NCBI RefSeq assembly: GCF_000966285.1
Contig: NZ_KQ031391.1
Span: forward strand, 4,418,540 to 4,482,539
Length of the DNA: 64,000 nucleotides
Origin: Pseudofrankia sp. DC12
GTDB taxonomy: Bacteria; Actinomycetota; Actinomycetes; Frankiales; Frankiaceae
Reading direction: 5' to 3'
Part shown: in pieces, positions 9,145 through 18,104 of the stretch
Layout: the number at the start of each line of letters is the position of its first letter
How positions within the stretch are numbered: position 1 is the first letter of the stretch
The notes under the pieces: model-generated
Told to the model about the DNA's origin: nothing
Databases searched by the model: none
The model's input: only the letters and a program-made list of their open reading frames with translations
Made by a program: the position numbers and the translations under genes

Positions 9145-9485
9145 CCGCGAGGAGGTGGCCGCTGTGAGTCCTGGCGGGTGCTCTAGTTACGGCCACCTCC
9201 ACCTGACGCTCGACGGAAGGTAACGCGGCGTAACTAGCCTGGAGCCAGATCGCGGTCCGCGACCTGGCTCGGCGGGATTGAGTTCCCTGGGCGCGTTCAG
9301 GCGCCCGCGCCGCGCTGCCCGGCACCTCTGGTGCCCGGCAGCCGTCCTGTGTCCTTCCCTGGGTGGGGTTGGCCGATCTTGAGACAAGTTCGGCCCGGGC
9401 CGCCGTAGCGCGGCCTGCTCTTACGTGTGCGCCTCGACCCGACGGCGCTGCTCCGGCGGCGAGGCGCGCGGAACGGGGAACCTCC
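9145..9485 (+). promoter_or_regulatory. Structured 5' leader of the DUF1003 gene (possible cis-regulatory RNA)
   Basis: About 340 bases without a gene hold several strong helices. 9151-9161 pairs perfectly with 9190-9200 (11 bp). 9183-9191 pairs perfectly with 9229-9237 (9 bp); these two helices share 9190-9191, so they compete at one edge. Further stems are 9242-9248/9264-9270, 9289-9294/9301-9306, and 9314-9319 plus 9321-9326 with 9330-9335 plus 9337-9342 around one C-C mismatch. This looks like a folded leader or attenuator. I could not match it to the M-box, ydaO or yybP consensus as I remember them. Confidence 0.45.
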
Positions 9486-10307
9486 ATGAGCATCACGACC
9501 ACCGCCAGCCGCGTCGTGTCTCGGCGTGCCGCCGAGCGCCTTGACATCCCGGCGGCCAGCCGCACCATGCTCCTGCCGCGCGGCGTGAACCGCGAGGCCT
9601 TCAGCCGCGGCGCCGAGCGCGTCGCCCGCTTCCTCGGCACCGGTCGTTACCTCGCGATCCAGTCGGTGCTCGTCGTGGTGTGGATCGGCCTGAACGTGGC
9701 CATCCCGCTGATGCGTTGGGACCCCTACCCGTTCATCCTGCTCAACCTCGCCTTCTCGACCCAGGCCGCGTACGCGGCGCCGTTGATCCTGCTGGCACAG
9801 AACCGGCAGGACGACCGCGACCGGGCGACGCTCGCGGAGGACCGCGCCGCGGCGCTGCGGATCAGGGACGACGCCGAGTTCCTCGCCCGCGAGGTCGCCG
9901 CCCTGCGCCTGGCGCAGAGTGACGCGGCGACCCGGCAGTACCTGCGCGGCGAGCTCGCCCACCAGCTGGACGCACTGCGCGACGACCTGCGGCTGCTGGT
10001 GCTGGACGCCGTGCGCGACACCCTCACCGCGTCGCCGGGCGTCGGCTCAGGGGTGGCACCGGTGGCCGCGGGAGTCGGCATACGGGCCGTCGCCGGTGGT
10101 GAGCCCGCCTCCGACCTCGACCCGGCCCCGAACGGCGTCAGCGGCCGGCGCGCGAGCCGCTCGGCGGCGACCCGGGCGACCGGAGGGCACCGGACCAGCG
10201 GCGAGCGCCGCCGCGCGGCGTCCGGCCCGGCGGCCAGCACCGCGTCGGCGCTTCTTTCGCCCGACTGTCGACGCAGCCCAGACCTGCTGGGTGACCAGTC
10301 CGGCTAA
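9486..10307 (+). CDS. DUF1003 domain membrane protein
   Basis: 273 residues. DUF1003 spans about residues 35-155: the entry RVARFLGTGRYLAIQSVLVV, two membrane helices (about 58-78 and 84-105) and the segment AAPLILLAQNRQDDRDRATL, a hallmark of the family. A helical cytoplasmic part follows, then a disordered Ala/Arg/Ser-rich tail of about 90 residues. Function is unknown; from memory, relatives often lie near magnesium-transporter genes, which are not seen here. The ATG at 9486 is preceded by GGGGAACC. Confidence 0.88.
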   Translation: MSITTTASRVVSRRAAERLDIPAASRTMLLPRGVNREAFSRGAERVARFLGTGRYLAIQSVLVVVWIGLNVAIPLMRWDPYPFILLNLAFSTQAAYAAPLILLAQNRQDDRDRATLAEDRAAALRIRDDAEFLAREVAALRLAQSDAATRQYLRGELAHQLDALRDDLRLLVLDAVRDTLTASPGVGSGVAPVAAGVGIRAVAGGEPASDLDPAPNGVSGRRASRSAATRATGGHRTSGERRRAASGPAASTASALLSPDCRRSPDLLGDQSG

Positions 10308-10436
10308 CCGAGGCACCGGCACCGCCTGGGTCGGAGGTCCCGGAGGCTGGGATCTCCCGCCACCCGTGTCGCACCGTGTTGGTGTTACCACGTACGGTGA
10401 CACTGTGAACGCTGCTGGCTCGACCTCCCGCGTTTG

Positions 10437-11762
10437 GTGAGGCCGTTGACCGCCGCCACCGGAGCGGCCGGGCGCGCTTGGCTCGTCAGAGTCCTCGTGA
10501 CCGCCATCCTGGCGATGCTCGCCCGGGTTGTTCTCCCGATGGTGGACGTCTCGCTGACGGGAACGGCCGCCGCCGCGCCCGCGGCCGGTGGATCCTCCGA
10601 CGCCGGCTCGCCATCCGCCGGGCCGGCGCCGCCGCCCGCCCCTGCGGTCGGCCAGGGCGGCACCAGCCTGCCCGGGCGGCTGACGTCCGCGGGCTGGCTG
10701 GTCGCCGACGCGGACACCGGCCAGATCCTGGCGGCCCAGGGCGCCGACAACCGTGACCTGCCGGCGAGCACCATGAAGATCCTGACCGCGCTCGTCGTCC
10801 TTCCTGGACTCGCGCCGGACCTGCGGGTCGCGGTGGGCCGGGACGCCGGCACCGTCGACGGAACGAAGGCCGGGCTGGTCCCCGGCCAGAGCTACCTGGT
10901 CCGCGACCTCGCGACGGCGATGCTGATCGCCAGCGGGAACGACGCCACCGTCGCACTCGTCGACGCCGTCGGCGGCCGGGACGCCGTGGTCGCGCGGATG
11001 AACGCGCTGGCCGCCTCGCTCGGGGCCACCGACACCCACGCCGTCGACCCGACCGGCCTGGACGCCCCCGGCCAGCTCACCTCCGTGCGCGATCTGGCGA
11101 TCCTCGGCCGGGCCGCGATCGCGCAGCCGATGGTGAGCCGGTACCTGACCATTCCGCGGGCCGTCCTGCCCACCCCCAACGGTGGTTCCTTCGAGATCCA
11201 GAACCACAACCTGCTGCTGGGCAGGTATCCAGGCACGCTTGGTGTGAAGAACGGCTACACCCTCGCGGCCGACGCCACCTATGTCGGCGCCGCGCGCCGA
11301 GGCGGGCGGACGCTGCTCGTCGCCCTGCTGCGGGCGCCGCCCAACTACGCCGCGGATGCCCGTGCCCTGCTCGACTGGGGCTTTGCGAACGACGGGGTGG
11401 TCAAGCCGGTGGGTGTCCTGCCCGCGCTGCCGCCCGTGCCCACGGTCGGGGACGGGACGGGGCCCGTCGGCGCCGGCCACGCCGGTCTCGCCGCCGGTGC
11501 GGCCCAGCCGGCCAGCGCCGACCGGCGCCACCAGGGCGCCGGTCCCGGCTGGATCACCTGGCTCGCGCTCGGTGCCACGGTCCTCGCCGGCCTGCTGGCC
11601 GCGGCCGGACACCGTCGGCGGCGGGTGCAGGCGCGCCGCCGCGCGCACCGGGCCCGGCACCTCGCGGCCGTACGGCCGCTGCCGGCGCCCCGTCCGGGGA
11701 CCGGCCCACGCGGCCGCCGGCGGCAGCGTGACCTGTCCGGTTCCGGCCGCGGCGGGCGATGA
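10437..11762 (+). CDS. D-alanyl-D-alanine carboxypeptidase (peptidase S11)
   Basis: About 441 residues. Secreted or membrane-bound enzyme that trims the terminal D-Ala from peptidoglycan stem peptides. A hydrophobic signal segment lies in the first 45 residues, then a Pro/Ala linker. The S11 motifs are present: SxxK as STMKIL near residue 117, SxN as SGN near 165, and the third motif as KNG (GVKNGYT) where KTG is usual. The last 100 residues include a transmembrane helix and a basic tail, so it is anchored at both ends. GTG 10437 or TTG 10434 may start it; neither has a good ribosome site. It pairs with the next gene as in Streptomyces. Confidence 0.9.
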   Translation: MRPLTAATGAAGRAWLVRVLVTAILAMLARVVLPMVDVSLTGTAAAAPAAGGSSDAGSPSAGPAPPPAPAVGQGGTSLPGRLTSAGWLVADADTGQILAAQGADNRDLPASTMKILTALVVLPGLAPDLRVAVGRDAGTVDGTKAGLVPGQSYLVRDLATAMLIASGNDATVALVDAVGGRDAVVARMNALAASLGATDTHAVDPTGLDAPGQLTSVRDLAILGRAAIAQPMVSRYLTIPRAVLPTPNGGSFEIQNHNLLLGRYPGTLGVKNGYTLAADATYVGAARRGGRTLLVALLRAPPNYAADARALLDWGFANDGVVKPVGVLPALPPVPTVGDGTGPVGAGHAGLAAGAAQPASADRRHQGAGPGWITWLALGATVLAGLLAAAGHRRRRVQARRRAHRARHLAAVRPLPAPRPGTGPRGRRRQRDLSGSGRGGR

Positions 11763-11856
11763 CGTCGGCCGCGGCCCGTGCGGGCCGCGACGCCAGTCGC
11801 CCGGTGTGACGCGGACACCTTGGCCGTCCGGGCGGACCGGCTGCGATGGTGGGGGA

Positions 11857-12141
11857 GTGACTCTGTCAAAGCGGGCTGCCTGGTTCCTGGTTCTGGTGGG
11901 CGTCTGGTCGTGGGTGATCTGGCCTACCTTCCTGCGCAACATCTGGAAGGACCCGCGCTCGTGGCAGGACGGCCCGACTGGCTTCTTCCTGGTCCATCTG
12001 GTACTGACGGTCGTCTCGCTGGTTGTCGGGACAGCCGTCGCCTGGCTCGGCGCGCGCGGGCTCCTGCGCGCCCGTAGGGGGGCTCGCGGCCCGATGCCCA
12101 CCGGTGAGCCGGATCGCGACCTGGTTGACTCCGCCCGCTGA
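11857..12141 (+). CDS. SCO4848-family small membrane protein
   Basis: 94 residues with two membrane helices (about residues 7-24 and 43-66) and the family pattern WFLVLVGVWSWVIWPTFLRN followed by IWKD. In Streptomyces the SCO4848 protein is encoded beside a D-Ala-D-Ala carboxypeptidase, and the same order here supports the call. Function unknown. The GTG start at 11857 follows directly on a GGGGGA tract. Confidence 0.85.
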   Translation: MTLSKRAAWFLVLVGVWSWVIWPTFLRNIWKDPRSWQDGPTGFFLVHLVLTVVSLVVGTAVAWLGARGLLRARRGARGPMPTGEPDRDLVDSAR

Positions 12142-12278
12142 GCAGGCCCGGTCGGCCCACGCCCGCCGGGCTCGGTCGTGGACTGTCGCAGGGGTGGGAT
12201 AGACAGGGCGGCGGCGGTCGAAGGCAGCGGGCAGGCCTTCGTCGCGCACAGCTCCTTCGGACAAGTGCGGACAGGGTG

Positions 12279-14759
12279 ATGGCGGTGGACGCGAGCAGGC
12301 TGGCGCCGGAGGTGGCCGCCGCCACGGGCTCCGTAGGCGCGGCGGCGATGGACACCCGCGAGCGGGCGCAGCAGCTGCTGCGGCAGCTGGCTGGCCCGCA
12401 CGCCCGGCTGCGTGAGGACCAGTGGCAGGCGATCGACGCGCTGGTGAACGGCCGTCGCCGGGTGCTGCTTGTCCAACGGACGGGCTGGGGCAAGTCGGCC
12501 GTCTACTTCCTCGCGACGGCGCTGCTGCGCGAGCGCGGGGCGCTGCCGACCGGCACCTCGGGGCCCGCCGTGACCACGGCGGACTGGCGCGACGAGCCCT
12601 GGCCGGTCGAGCCGCCGGACGATGGAGACGGCTACGCGGACTTCGGCCACGGGCCCGACGACGACCGGTTCGAGCCGACGGACTACGACGAGGCGTCAGT
12701 GCCGCAGGCGCCCGACGACGTGCTCGCGGGCTGGGCCGAGCCCGGCGTGCCGCGGGCCACCCGGCCCGCCTGGAACGCCGCGGCGCGTAACAAGGTCGGC
12801 CCGACCGTCATCGTCTCGCCGCTGCTCGCCCTGATCCGCAACCAGGCCCAGGCAGCGGCCCGGCTGGGCATCCGGGCTGGGGAGATCCACTCGGGCAACG
12901 TCACCGAGTGGGACGAGGTCTACGCGGCGCTGCGGTCCGGTGACCTCGATGTGCTGCTCGTCGGGCCGGAGCGGCTGAACAACCCCGCCTTCCGGGACGA
13001 CTACCTGCCGGAGCTGGCGGCCTCCGCGGGCCTGCTCGTGATCGACGAGGCGCACTGCATCTCCGACTGGGGCCATGACTTCCGGCCCGACTACCGGCGG
13101 CTGCGAACGCTGGTCGTGGGTCTTGGCCCGGACGTCCCGGTGCTCGCCACCACCGCGACCGCGAACAGCCGGGTCGTCGACGACATCGCGGAGCAGCTCG
13201 GCGCCGGCAGCCGCGACGGCGCCCCCGGCGGGAACGGAACCCCCGACGCAACGGGGGAGGCCGCCGGGACGCTCGTGCTGCGCGGCGCGCTGGACCGGGA
13301 AAGCCTTCGCCTGGCCGTCGTCACGCTGCCGTCGGCCGAGGCGCGGTTCGGCTGGCTCGCCGAGCATCTCGACCGGCTGCCCGGGTCGGGCATCGTCTAC
13401 ACGCTGACCAAACCGGCGGCGGAGGAACTGACCGGATTCCTGCGGGCGCAGGGGCACCCCGTCGCCGTGTACCACGGCGGCACCGAGCCCGCCGAGCGGA
13501 TCGCCGCCGAGGAGGACCTGCTCGCGAACCGGGTCAAGGCGCTGGTCGCGACATCGGCGCTCGGTATGGGCTTCGACAAGCCCGACCTGGGCTTCGTGGT
13601 GCACGTAGGTGCGCCCAGCTCGCCGATCAGCTACTACCAGCAGATCGGCCGGGCCGGCCGCGGTGTCGAACGGGCCGAGGTGGTGCTGCTCCCGGCCGCG
13701 GAGGACCGGGACATCTGGAAGTACTTCGCGGACACCTCGTTCCCGCCCGAGGCGGTCGTCCGGGACGTCCTCGGCGCGCTGGCCGGCACCGGGCGGGCGA
13801 TGTCGACCCAGGCCCTGCTGGCGGCGGTCAACATCGGTTCCGGCCGGCTGGAGTCGATGCTCAAGGTGCTCGACGTCGATGGCGCGGTCCGCCGGGTTCG
13901 CGGCGGCTGGGAGTCGACCGGCCGGCCGTGGCACTACGAGGCCGAGCGGTATGCGCGGCTCGCTGCGGCGCGGGCCGCCGAGCAGCAGGCGATGCTCGAC
14001 TACCTCGCCACCGAGGGCTGCCGGATGGAGTTCCTGCGCCGGCAGCTCGACGACCCGTACGCGGCCACCTGCGGCCGCTGCGACCGTTGCACCGGTCAGA
14101 GCTGGGACGCGGACGTCTCGGACTCGGCTCGGGATCGGGCCAGGGCCGAGCTGCGCCGCCCCGGGGTCGTCCTCGAGCCGCGCAAGCTGTGGCCGACCGG
14201 GATGAAGACCCTCGGGGTGAGCCTGTCGGGGCGGATCCCGGCCGGCGCGGGCGCCCAGCCGGGCCGCGTGCTCGCACGGCTCAACGATGTGGGCTGGGGA
14301 AACCGGCTGCGCCCGATGCTCGCGCCGGGCGCCCCCGACCAGCCGGTGCCGGATGACCTGGTCGACGCGATCGTCGAGACGCTGAAGGCCTGGGACTGGA
14401 AGCAGCGCCCGGCGGCCGTCGTCGCGCTGCCGTCGCGGTCCCGGCCGCGGTTGGTCGCGAGCGTTGCCGGCCGGATCGCCGCGATCGGCAGGCTGCCGCT
14501 GCTCGGCGCGCTCGACCGGGTCGCCGACGGGCCGTCCGCCGGCGCCTCGCACAACAGCGCCTACCGGCTGGCCGGCCTGGCCGACGCGTTCGCCGTCCCG
14601 TCGGCGGTGTCCGCCGGGATCGCGGCGGCCGACGGCCCGGTGCTGCTGGTGGACGACGTGGTCCTGACGGGCTGGACGATGACGGTCGCCGCGCGCCTGC
14701 TGCGGGAGGCCGGTGCCCCGGCCGTCCTCCCGTTCGCGCTGGCCGTCGAGACCGGCTGA
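12279..14759 (+). CDS. recQ: RecQ-family DNA helicase with C-terminal phosphoribosyltransferase-like domain
   Basis: 826 residues. ATP-dependent 3'-5' helicase by motifs: Walker A TGWGKS (about residue 68), DEAH in VIDEAHCISDWGHDFRPDYRR (about 256), TATAN, and motif VI SYYQQIGRAGRG (about 452). An acidic insertion (about 90-170) separates the first two motifs. A CGRCDRC cluster (about 598) suggests the RecQ zinc site. The last 150 residues resemble a PRTase, with LVDDVVLTGWTMT (about 790) as the PRPP-loop pattern. I infer a role in repair or recombination; what the tail does is unclear. ATG 12279 is used; ATG 12348 is an alternative. Confidence 0.88.
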   Translation: MAVDASRLAPEVAAATGSVGAAAMDTRERAQQLLRQLAGPHARLREDQWQAIDALVNGRRRVLLVQRTGWGKSAVYFLATALLRERGALPTGTSGPAVTTADWRDEPWPVEPPDDGDGYADFGHGPDDDRFEPTDYDEASVPQAPDDVLAGWAEPGVPRATRPAWNAAARNKVGPTVIVSPLLALIRNQAQAAARLGIRAGEIHSGNVTEWDEVYAALRSGDLDVLLVGPERLNNPAFRDDYLPELAASAGLLVIDEAHCISDWGHDFRPDYRRLRTLVVGLGPDVPVLATTATANSRVVDDIAEQLGAGSRDGAPGGNGTPDATGEAAGTLVLRGALDRESLRLAVVTLPSAEARFGWLAEHLDRLPGSGIVYTLTKPAAEELTGFLRAQGHPVAVYHGGTEPAERIAAEEDLLANRVKALVATSALGMGFDKPDLGFVVHVGAPSSPISYYQQIGRAGRGVERAEVVLLPAAEDRDIWKYFADTSFPPEAVVRDVLGALAGTGRAMSTQALLAAVNIGSGRLESMLKVLDVDGAVRRVRGGWESTGRPWHYEAERYARLAAARAAEQQAMLDYLATEGCRMEFLRRQLDDPYAATCGRCDRCTGQSWDADVSDSARDRARAELRRPGVVLEPRKLWPTGMKTLGVSLSGRIPAGAGAQPGRVLARLNDVGWGNRLRPMLAPGAPDQPVPDDLVDAIVETLKAWDWKQRPAAVVALPSRSRPRLVASVAGRIAAIGRLPLLGALDRVADGPSAGASHNSAYRLAGLADAFAVPSAVSAGIAAADGPVLLVDDVVLTGWTMTVAARLLREAGAPAVLPFALAVETG

Positions 14760-14882
14760 GCCGGCGGTCCACGCGGCCGTTCACACCGGTCTGAACCCGC
14801 CTGGTCGCGGTGCGCGGGACCGGGCAGGAGCGGCCGAGCCAGGCCCGCATTCCTGGCGAGGCGGGACAATGGGGTGGTGGGC

Positions 14883-15377
14883 ATGGAGCTGCTGATCCGA
14901 CCGGCGGTGGAGGACGACTGGCCCGGGCTCTGGCCGTTGTGGCACACGGTCATCGCGGCTGGCGACACCTACCCGTACGACCCGGCCATGTCCAGCGAGG
15001 CCGGGAAGGCGATGTGGCTCGCCCCGCCGCCGGCCTGGACCTGGGTCGCGCTGGACTCGGCCGGCGGGATCGTCGGCACCTACCAGCTCAAGCCGAACCA
15101 GCTGACTCTCGGCAACCATGTCGCGAACGCCGGCTTCATGGTCGCGCCGCACACCAGGGGCCGCGGCGTCGGGCGCCAGCTGGGGCTGCACTGCCTGGCG
15201 TCCGCCCGGGAACTCGGCTACCGGGCGATGCAGTTCAACGCTGTGGTGACCACCAACGTCGCCTCGCTGAACCTGTGGCGGTCGCTCGGTTTCATCATCG
15301 TCGGCACGGTGCCGCGCGGGTTCCGGCACGCCGTCCACGGCGAGGTCGACATGCACATCATGCACCGGTTCCTCTGA
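14883..15377 (+). CDS. GNAT family N-acetyltransferase
   Basis: 164 residues, nearly all one GNAT domain. The acetyl-CoA motif is GFMVAPHTRGRGVGRQLGLH (about residues 84-103), with the R-G-R-G-V-G loop. NVASLNLWRSLGFIIVGTVP is the typical C-terminal strand-helix of the family. It resembles phosphinothricin-type and other small-molecule acetyltransferases, but the substrate cannot be told. ATG 14883 is chosen over upstream GTG 14874 and 14877 for its spacing from the GGGGTGG site. Confidence 0.88.
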   Translation: MELLIRPAVEDDWPGLWPLWHTVIAAGDTYPYDPAMSSEAGKAMWLAPPPAWTWVALDSAGGIVGTYQLKPNQLTLGNHVANAGFMVAPHTRGRGVGRQLGLHCLASARELGYRAMQFNAVVTTNVASLNLWRSLGFIIVGTVPRGFRHAVHGEVDMHIMHRFL

Positions 15378-15453
15378 CCCAGGTGTCACGCTGGGTCACG
15401 GCGCTCGCGGTCGCCGGGCCACTTCCCAACGGCTTCGCGCGGGCCCGGCTTTT
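15376..15453 (+). terminator. Double hairpin terminator after the GNAT gene
   Basis: A seven-base stem (15376-15382 with 15391-15397) overlaps the stop codon. A second eight-base stem (15413-15420 with 15442-15449) is followed by TTTT at 15450-15453, the form of an intrinsic terminator. Confidence 0.6.
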
Positions 15454-15869
15454 GTGTGCGCTATAACTATGCCGCTTGAAGCGGGCCTTCCGTGGGGGCT
15501 ATATGTCTTTCTCGGAGACAAGGTCGCGCCTATTGTTGGACGGCATGCGCCCAGGGTGGTATGCGTCACATTCTTTGGGTGTCGTTCATCATCCGCGATC
15601 GACGCGATCATCGGAACGGTGTCTGAGAATGGTCCCGACGTTGTCACCTCCTGGTCCGGGATTCGGTGCCGAGCGTACCCGGGCGCCTGCAGTCGGCTAG
15701 AAATTCCCTTGTGCAGAAGCAAGTTCATGACCAGCATCGCCGCATCGGCCGTCTTGTGTATCGGCGTTGTGAACTCAATGCCGGAACCATGGACATCTGG
15801 CTGAAAGCCCCTAGCCTGGTTACACGGCTTCTTCTGACTGGCGGACAGCGAAGGCGGTGACGGGCCGGG
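15454..15869. other. Lower-G+C stretch with no supported gene
   Basis: About 415 bases with more A/T than the surroundings. Open frames exist on both strands (15454-15804 forward, 15396-15938 reverse) but lack recognisable domains, good starts or normal third-position G/C bias. TATAAC at about 15462 and TAGCCT at 15812-15817 are possible -10 boxes. It may be a decayed insertion. Confidence 0.4.
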
Positions 15870-16238
15870 ATGGTGTGGGAAGAGGACGACCGCTGCACGG
15901 CGATGGTCATGGGCGGAGGTCGAGGGTATGTCGCACACCGGTGTAGCAAGAAGGCGTTGCCTCGCGACCCCGACGGGCTATGCCGAGCGCATCGGCTTGA
16001 GCGGGAAGGCAGCGCGGAGACCGACGTCGACGCCGAGCGCCGGTGGCGAGACCAGAAGGCGGCCGAGCGCCGGCTCTGGGAGCTGTGCCGCCACCTCGCC
16101 GACTTCTACAGCCTGCCAGCCGACCTCCAGTACGACGAGGCCGACTCGACCCACCCGCCGACCGGCCGCCTGATCATCGACCCCGAGGATCTGCTCCGCG
16201 TGCTGCGAGCCACGGATCTGATGCCGCGCGCGAGCTGA
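15870..16238 (+). CDS. Small hypothetical protein with Cys/His cluster
   Basis: 122 residues, not recognised. The first 45 hold three Cys and two His in a possible zinc-knuckle arrangement (DRCTAMV, AHRCSKKAL, GLCRAHRLER). The middle is a charged helix (AERRWRDQKAAERRLWELCRHLADFY), and the end (GRLIIDPEDLLRVLRATDL) looks folded. It may be a DNA- or protein-binding accessory protein. It is isolated: a lower-G+C stretch lies before it and a strong convergent terminator after. The ATG at 15870 follows a GGGCCGGG tract; GTG 15873 is an alternative. Confidence 0.65.
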   Translation: MVWEEDDRCTAMVMGGGRGYVAHRCSKKALPRDPDGLCRAHRLEREGSAETDVDAERRWRDQKAAERRLWELCRHLADFYSLPADLQYDEADSTHPPTGRLIIDPEDLLRVLRATDLMPRAS

Positions 16239-16290
16239 CCGTCCGGTCAGGAGACGCGCGACGAACGACACACCCCGAGACCTGAGCACC

Positions 16291-16352
16291 ACAGACCTGA
16301 GCCCTCTAGGACAGCCCACGCAAGGGGCCTGTCCTAGAGGGCTCAGGTCTGT
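16291..16352. terminator. Bidirectional terminator, 24-bp perfect arms
   Basis: Bases 16291-16314 are the exact reverse complement of 16329-16352, with a 14-base loop. It lies between two converging genes and is the strongest hairpin in the window, so it very likely stops transcription both ways. Confidence 0.85.
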
Positions 16353-16409
16353 CTGGCGGCCGGATCTCACCGCGCGCCGCCAAGGAGCATGGCGGGCGCG
16401 GCCCAGGCG

Positions 16410-17960
16410 TCAGGTGTGGCAGGGCGTGAAGAAACAGGTGGGGCTCGCGCTGCCGGATGGCGACCGGGGCGGGGTCGTCGCCGGTGGCGGGGTCGTCGCC
16501 GGTGGCGGGGTCGTCGTCGGCGGTGGGGTCGGTGTGGACGTGATGACTGGCGGCGTCGTGACCTGCGTCGGCGCCGACGTGTGCGACAGCGACGGGTGGT
16601 GCGACGGCTCGGTCACTGACGCCACCGACGTTGGGATGTCGATCGGCTGCAGCCCGCCCGGCGTCGAGGCCGAGCCAGTCGGGGCGCTCGGCGCACCGGT
16701 CGCCGAGGTCGACTGCTGAGGGTTCCCGCCGCCGTGGTGCGTCAGCAGCAGGCTGACCGCGACGGCCGCTCCCAGCACCAGCAGCGCGGCGACCGCCGCG
16801 AACACCAACGGCCGCCGGTCGGTCTGCCGACGCAGGGTGTCCTGGCGCGGTCGCGGGAACGGCCCACTGGAGACCGACTCCAAACCGGACAGCTCGTCGG
16901 AGCTGGTGCTGGAGAGCTCGTCCTCGATCGCCCGCATCGCGGCGGCCTTCGCGAACCGGGAGCCCGCGTCCTCGTCGGCGTCCGGGGCGGGGAAGCCAGA
17001 ACCGTCGCTGACCTTCTCGAGCCCGTCGTCGATAGCGGTCGCCGCGTCGATGCCGGGGCCGTTGATCACAAAGAGCGGAACCGGCTCGCTGCCGCGGGCG
17101 ATCGGCGTCAGTCGCTGCCGGACCTCGTCGGCGTCCGGTCGCTCTTCGGCCGGCTTGTCGAGAAGATCGCCGAGCAGGCTGCGGAGGGGGCCCGCGTTGC
17201 GGAACGCCCGCCGTCGGCCCTCGACGACCGCGGACAGCACGGCGTACGTCTCGGGGCCCTCATAAGGTGGGGTCCCCTCGACGGCGGAGTACAGCGTCGC
17301 GGCCAGGCCCCACAGGTCACTGGACGGCGTCCCGGACGAGCCGCGGATCCGTTCCGGCGCGATGTAGGCCGGCGAGCCGACGAGAGCGCCGGTGCCGGTC
17401 AGGGTCATGTCGCCCTCGGTCGCCGCGATGCCGAAGTCGGTCAGGCGGACCCGGCCGTCCCGCCCCAGCAGCACGTTGCCCGGCTTCACGTCCCGGTGCA
17501 GCACGCCCTTCTGATGCGCGGCGCCGAGCGCGTGGATGAGCTCCAGCCCGATCGCCGCGACCTGGTCGGGCGGCAGCGGGCCGTTGTTGCGGATGACATC
17601 GCCGAGGCTCTCCGCGTCGACGAGCTCCATGATGATCCAGTGACGCTCGGACTCCTCGACCACGTCGTGGACGGCGACGATCGAGGGGCTGTTCAGCCGC
17701 GCGAGAGCGCGCGCCTCGCGCAGCACCCGCGCGCGGATCGCGTCCCGCTCGTTCTGGGCGCCCGCGAGCGGGACGAGGATCTCCTTGATCGCAACGCGAC
17801 GTTGGAGGACCTCGTCCTCACCGCTCCAGACGACGCCGGCGCCGCCTCGACCGATTGGTGCGTCGAGGCGGTATCGTCCGGCGACGATGTTTGGGGTGCC
17901 GTTCCGGGAGGTCTCCCCGTTCCGGGAGGTCTCCGGCGGCACACTTGCCGATCTGGCCAT
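16410..17960 (-). CDS. Membrane serine/threonine protein kinase (PknB type)
   Basis: About 516 residues. The cytoplasmic kinase domain (about 30-290) has all key motifs: GRGGAGVVW glycine loop, VAIKEI lysine, HRDVKPGN catalytic loop, DFGIA, and GSPAYIAPER. A juxtamembrane Ser/Asp/Glu-rich linker follows, then one helix (about 395-415) and an outer Pro/Thr/Ser-rich tail of 100 residues with TTPPP repeats and two Cys near the end; no PASTA domains. ATG 17960 is chosen, but a hairpin (17962-17967/17972-17977) sits where the ribosome site should be. ATG 18053 would add 31 residues. An 18-bp duplication at 17900-17935 repeats TSRNGE. Confidence 0.88.
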   Translation of the reverse strand: MARSASVPPETSRNGETSRNGTPNIVAGRYRLDAPIGRGGAGVVWSGEDEVLQRRVAIKEILVPLAGAQNERDAIRARVLREARALARLNSPSIVAVHDVVEESERHWIIMELVDAESLGDVIRNNGPLPPDQVAAIGLELIHALGAAHQKGVLHRDVKPGNVLLGRDGRVRLTDFGIAATEGDMTLTGTGALVGSPAYIAPERIRGSSGTPSSDLWGLAATLYSAVEGTPPYEGPETYAVLSAVVEGRRRAFRNAGPLRSLLGDLLDKPAEERPDADEVRQRLTPIARGSEPVPLFVINGPGIDAATAIDDGLEKVSDGSGFPAPDADEDAGSRFAKAAAMRAIEDELSSTSSDELSGLESVSSGPFPRPRQDTLRRQTDRRPLVFAAVAALLVLGAAVAVSLLLTHHGGGNPQQSTSATGAPSAPTGSASTPGGLQPIDIPTSVASVTEPSHHPSLSHTSAPTQVTTPPVITSTPTPPPTTTPPPATTPPPATTPPRSPSGSASPTCFFTPCHT

Positions 17961-17961
17961 C

Positions 17962-17977
17962 CTGTCAAGTCTGACAG
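17962..17977 (-). promoter_or_regulatory. Inverted repeat abutting the kinase start codon
   Basis: Six-base arms (17962-17967, 17972-17977) with a four-base loop lie directly before ATG 17960. It could be an operator or a hairpin hiding the ribosome site. If the longer start at 18053 is right it is only coding sequence. Confidence 0.3.
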
Positions 17978-18104
17978 ATCGGGCGGCCAACGTGCGCGCC
18001 ACCCTCGGATGGTCCCGCCGCGCCACCGGCCCGGCTGGCGGCGACGAGGCCATCAGCCAGCCACGGGTGGGGACCCTGCCGGTGCGCGCCGGGCGCGGCG
18101 GCCG

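Noticed and set aside
9145-9485. M-box, ydaO or yybP riboswitch
   Set aside because: The conserved core sequences I remember for these classes are not present.
10047-12650. 867-codon reverse open frame over the carboxypeptidase and DUF1003 genes
   Set aside because: It crosses several well-supported forward genes and has no recognisable domain.
15396-15938. 180-residue reverse gene
   Set aside because: No domain, no good start, runs through the terminator and the upstream part of another gene, and lacks third-position G/C bias.
17961-17980. TTGACA before the first kinase as a -35 box
   Set aside because: It lies right at the start codon and is part of the inverted repeat, too close to drive the gene.
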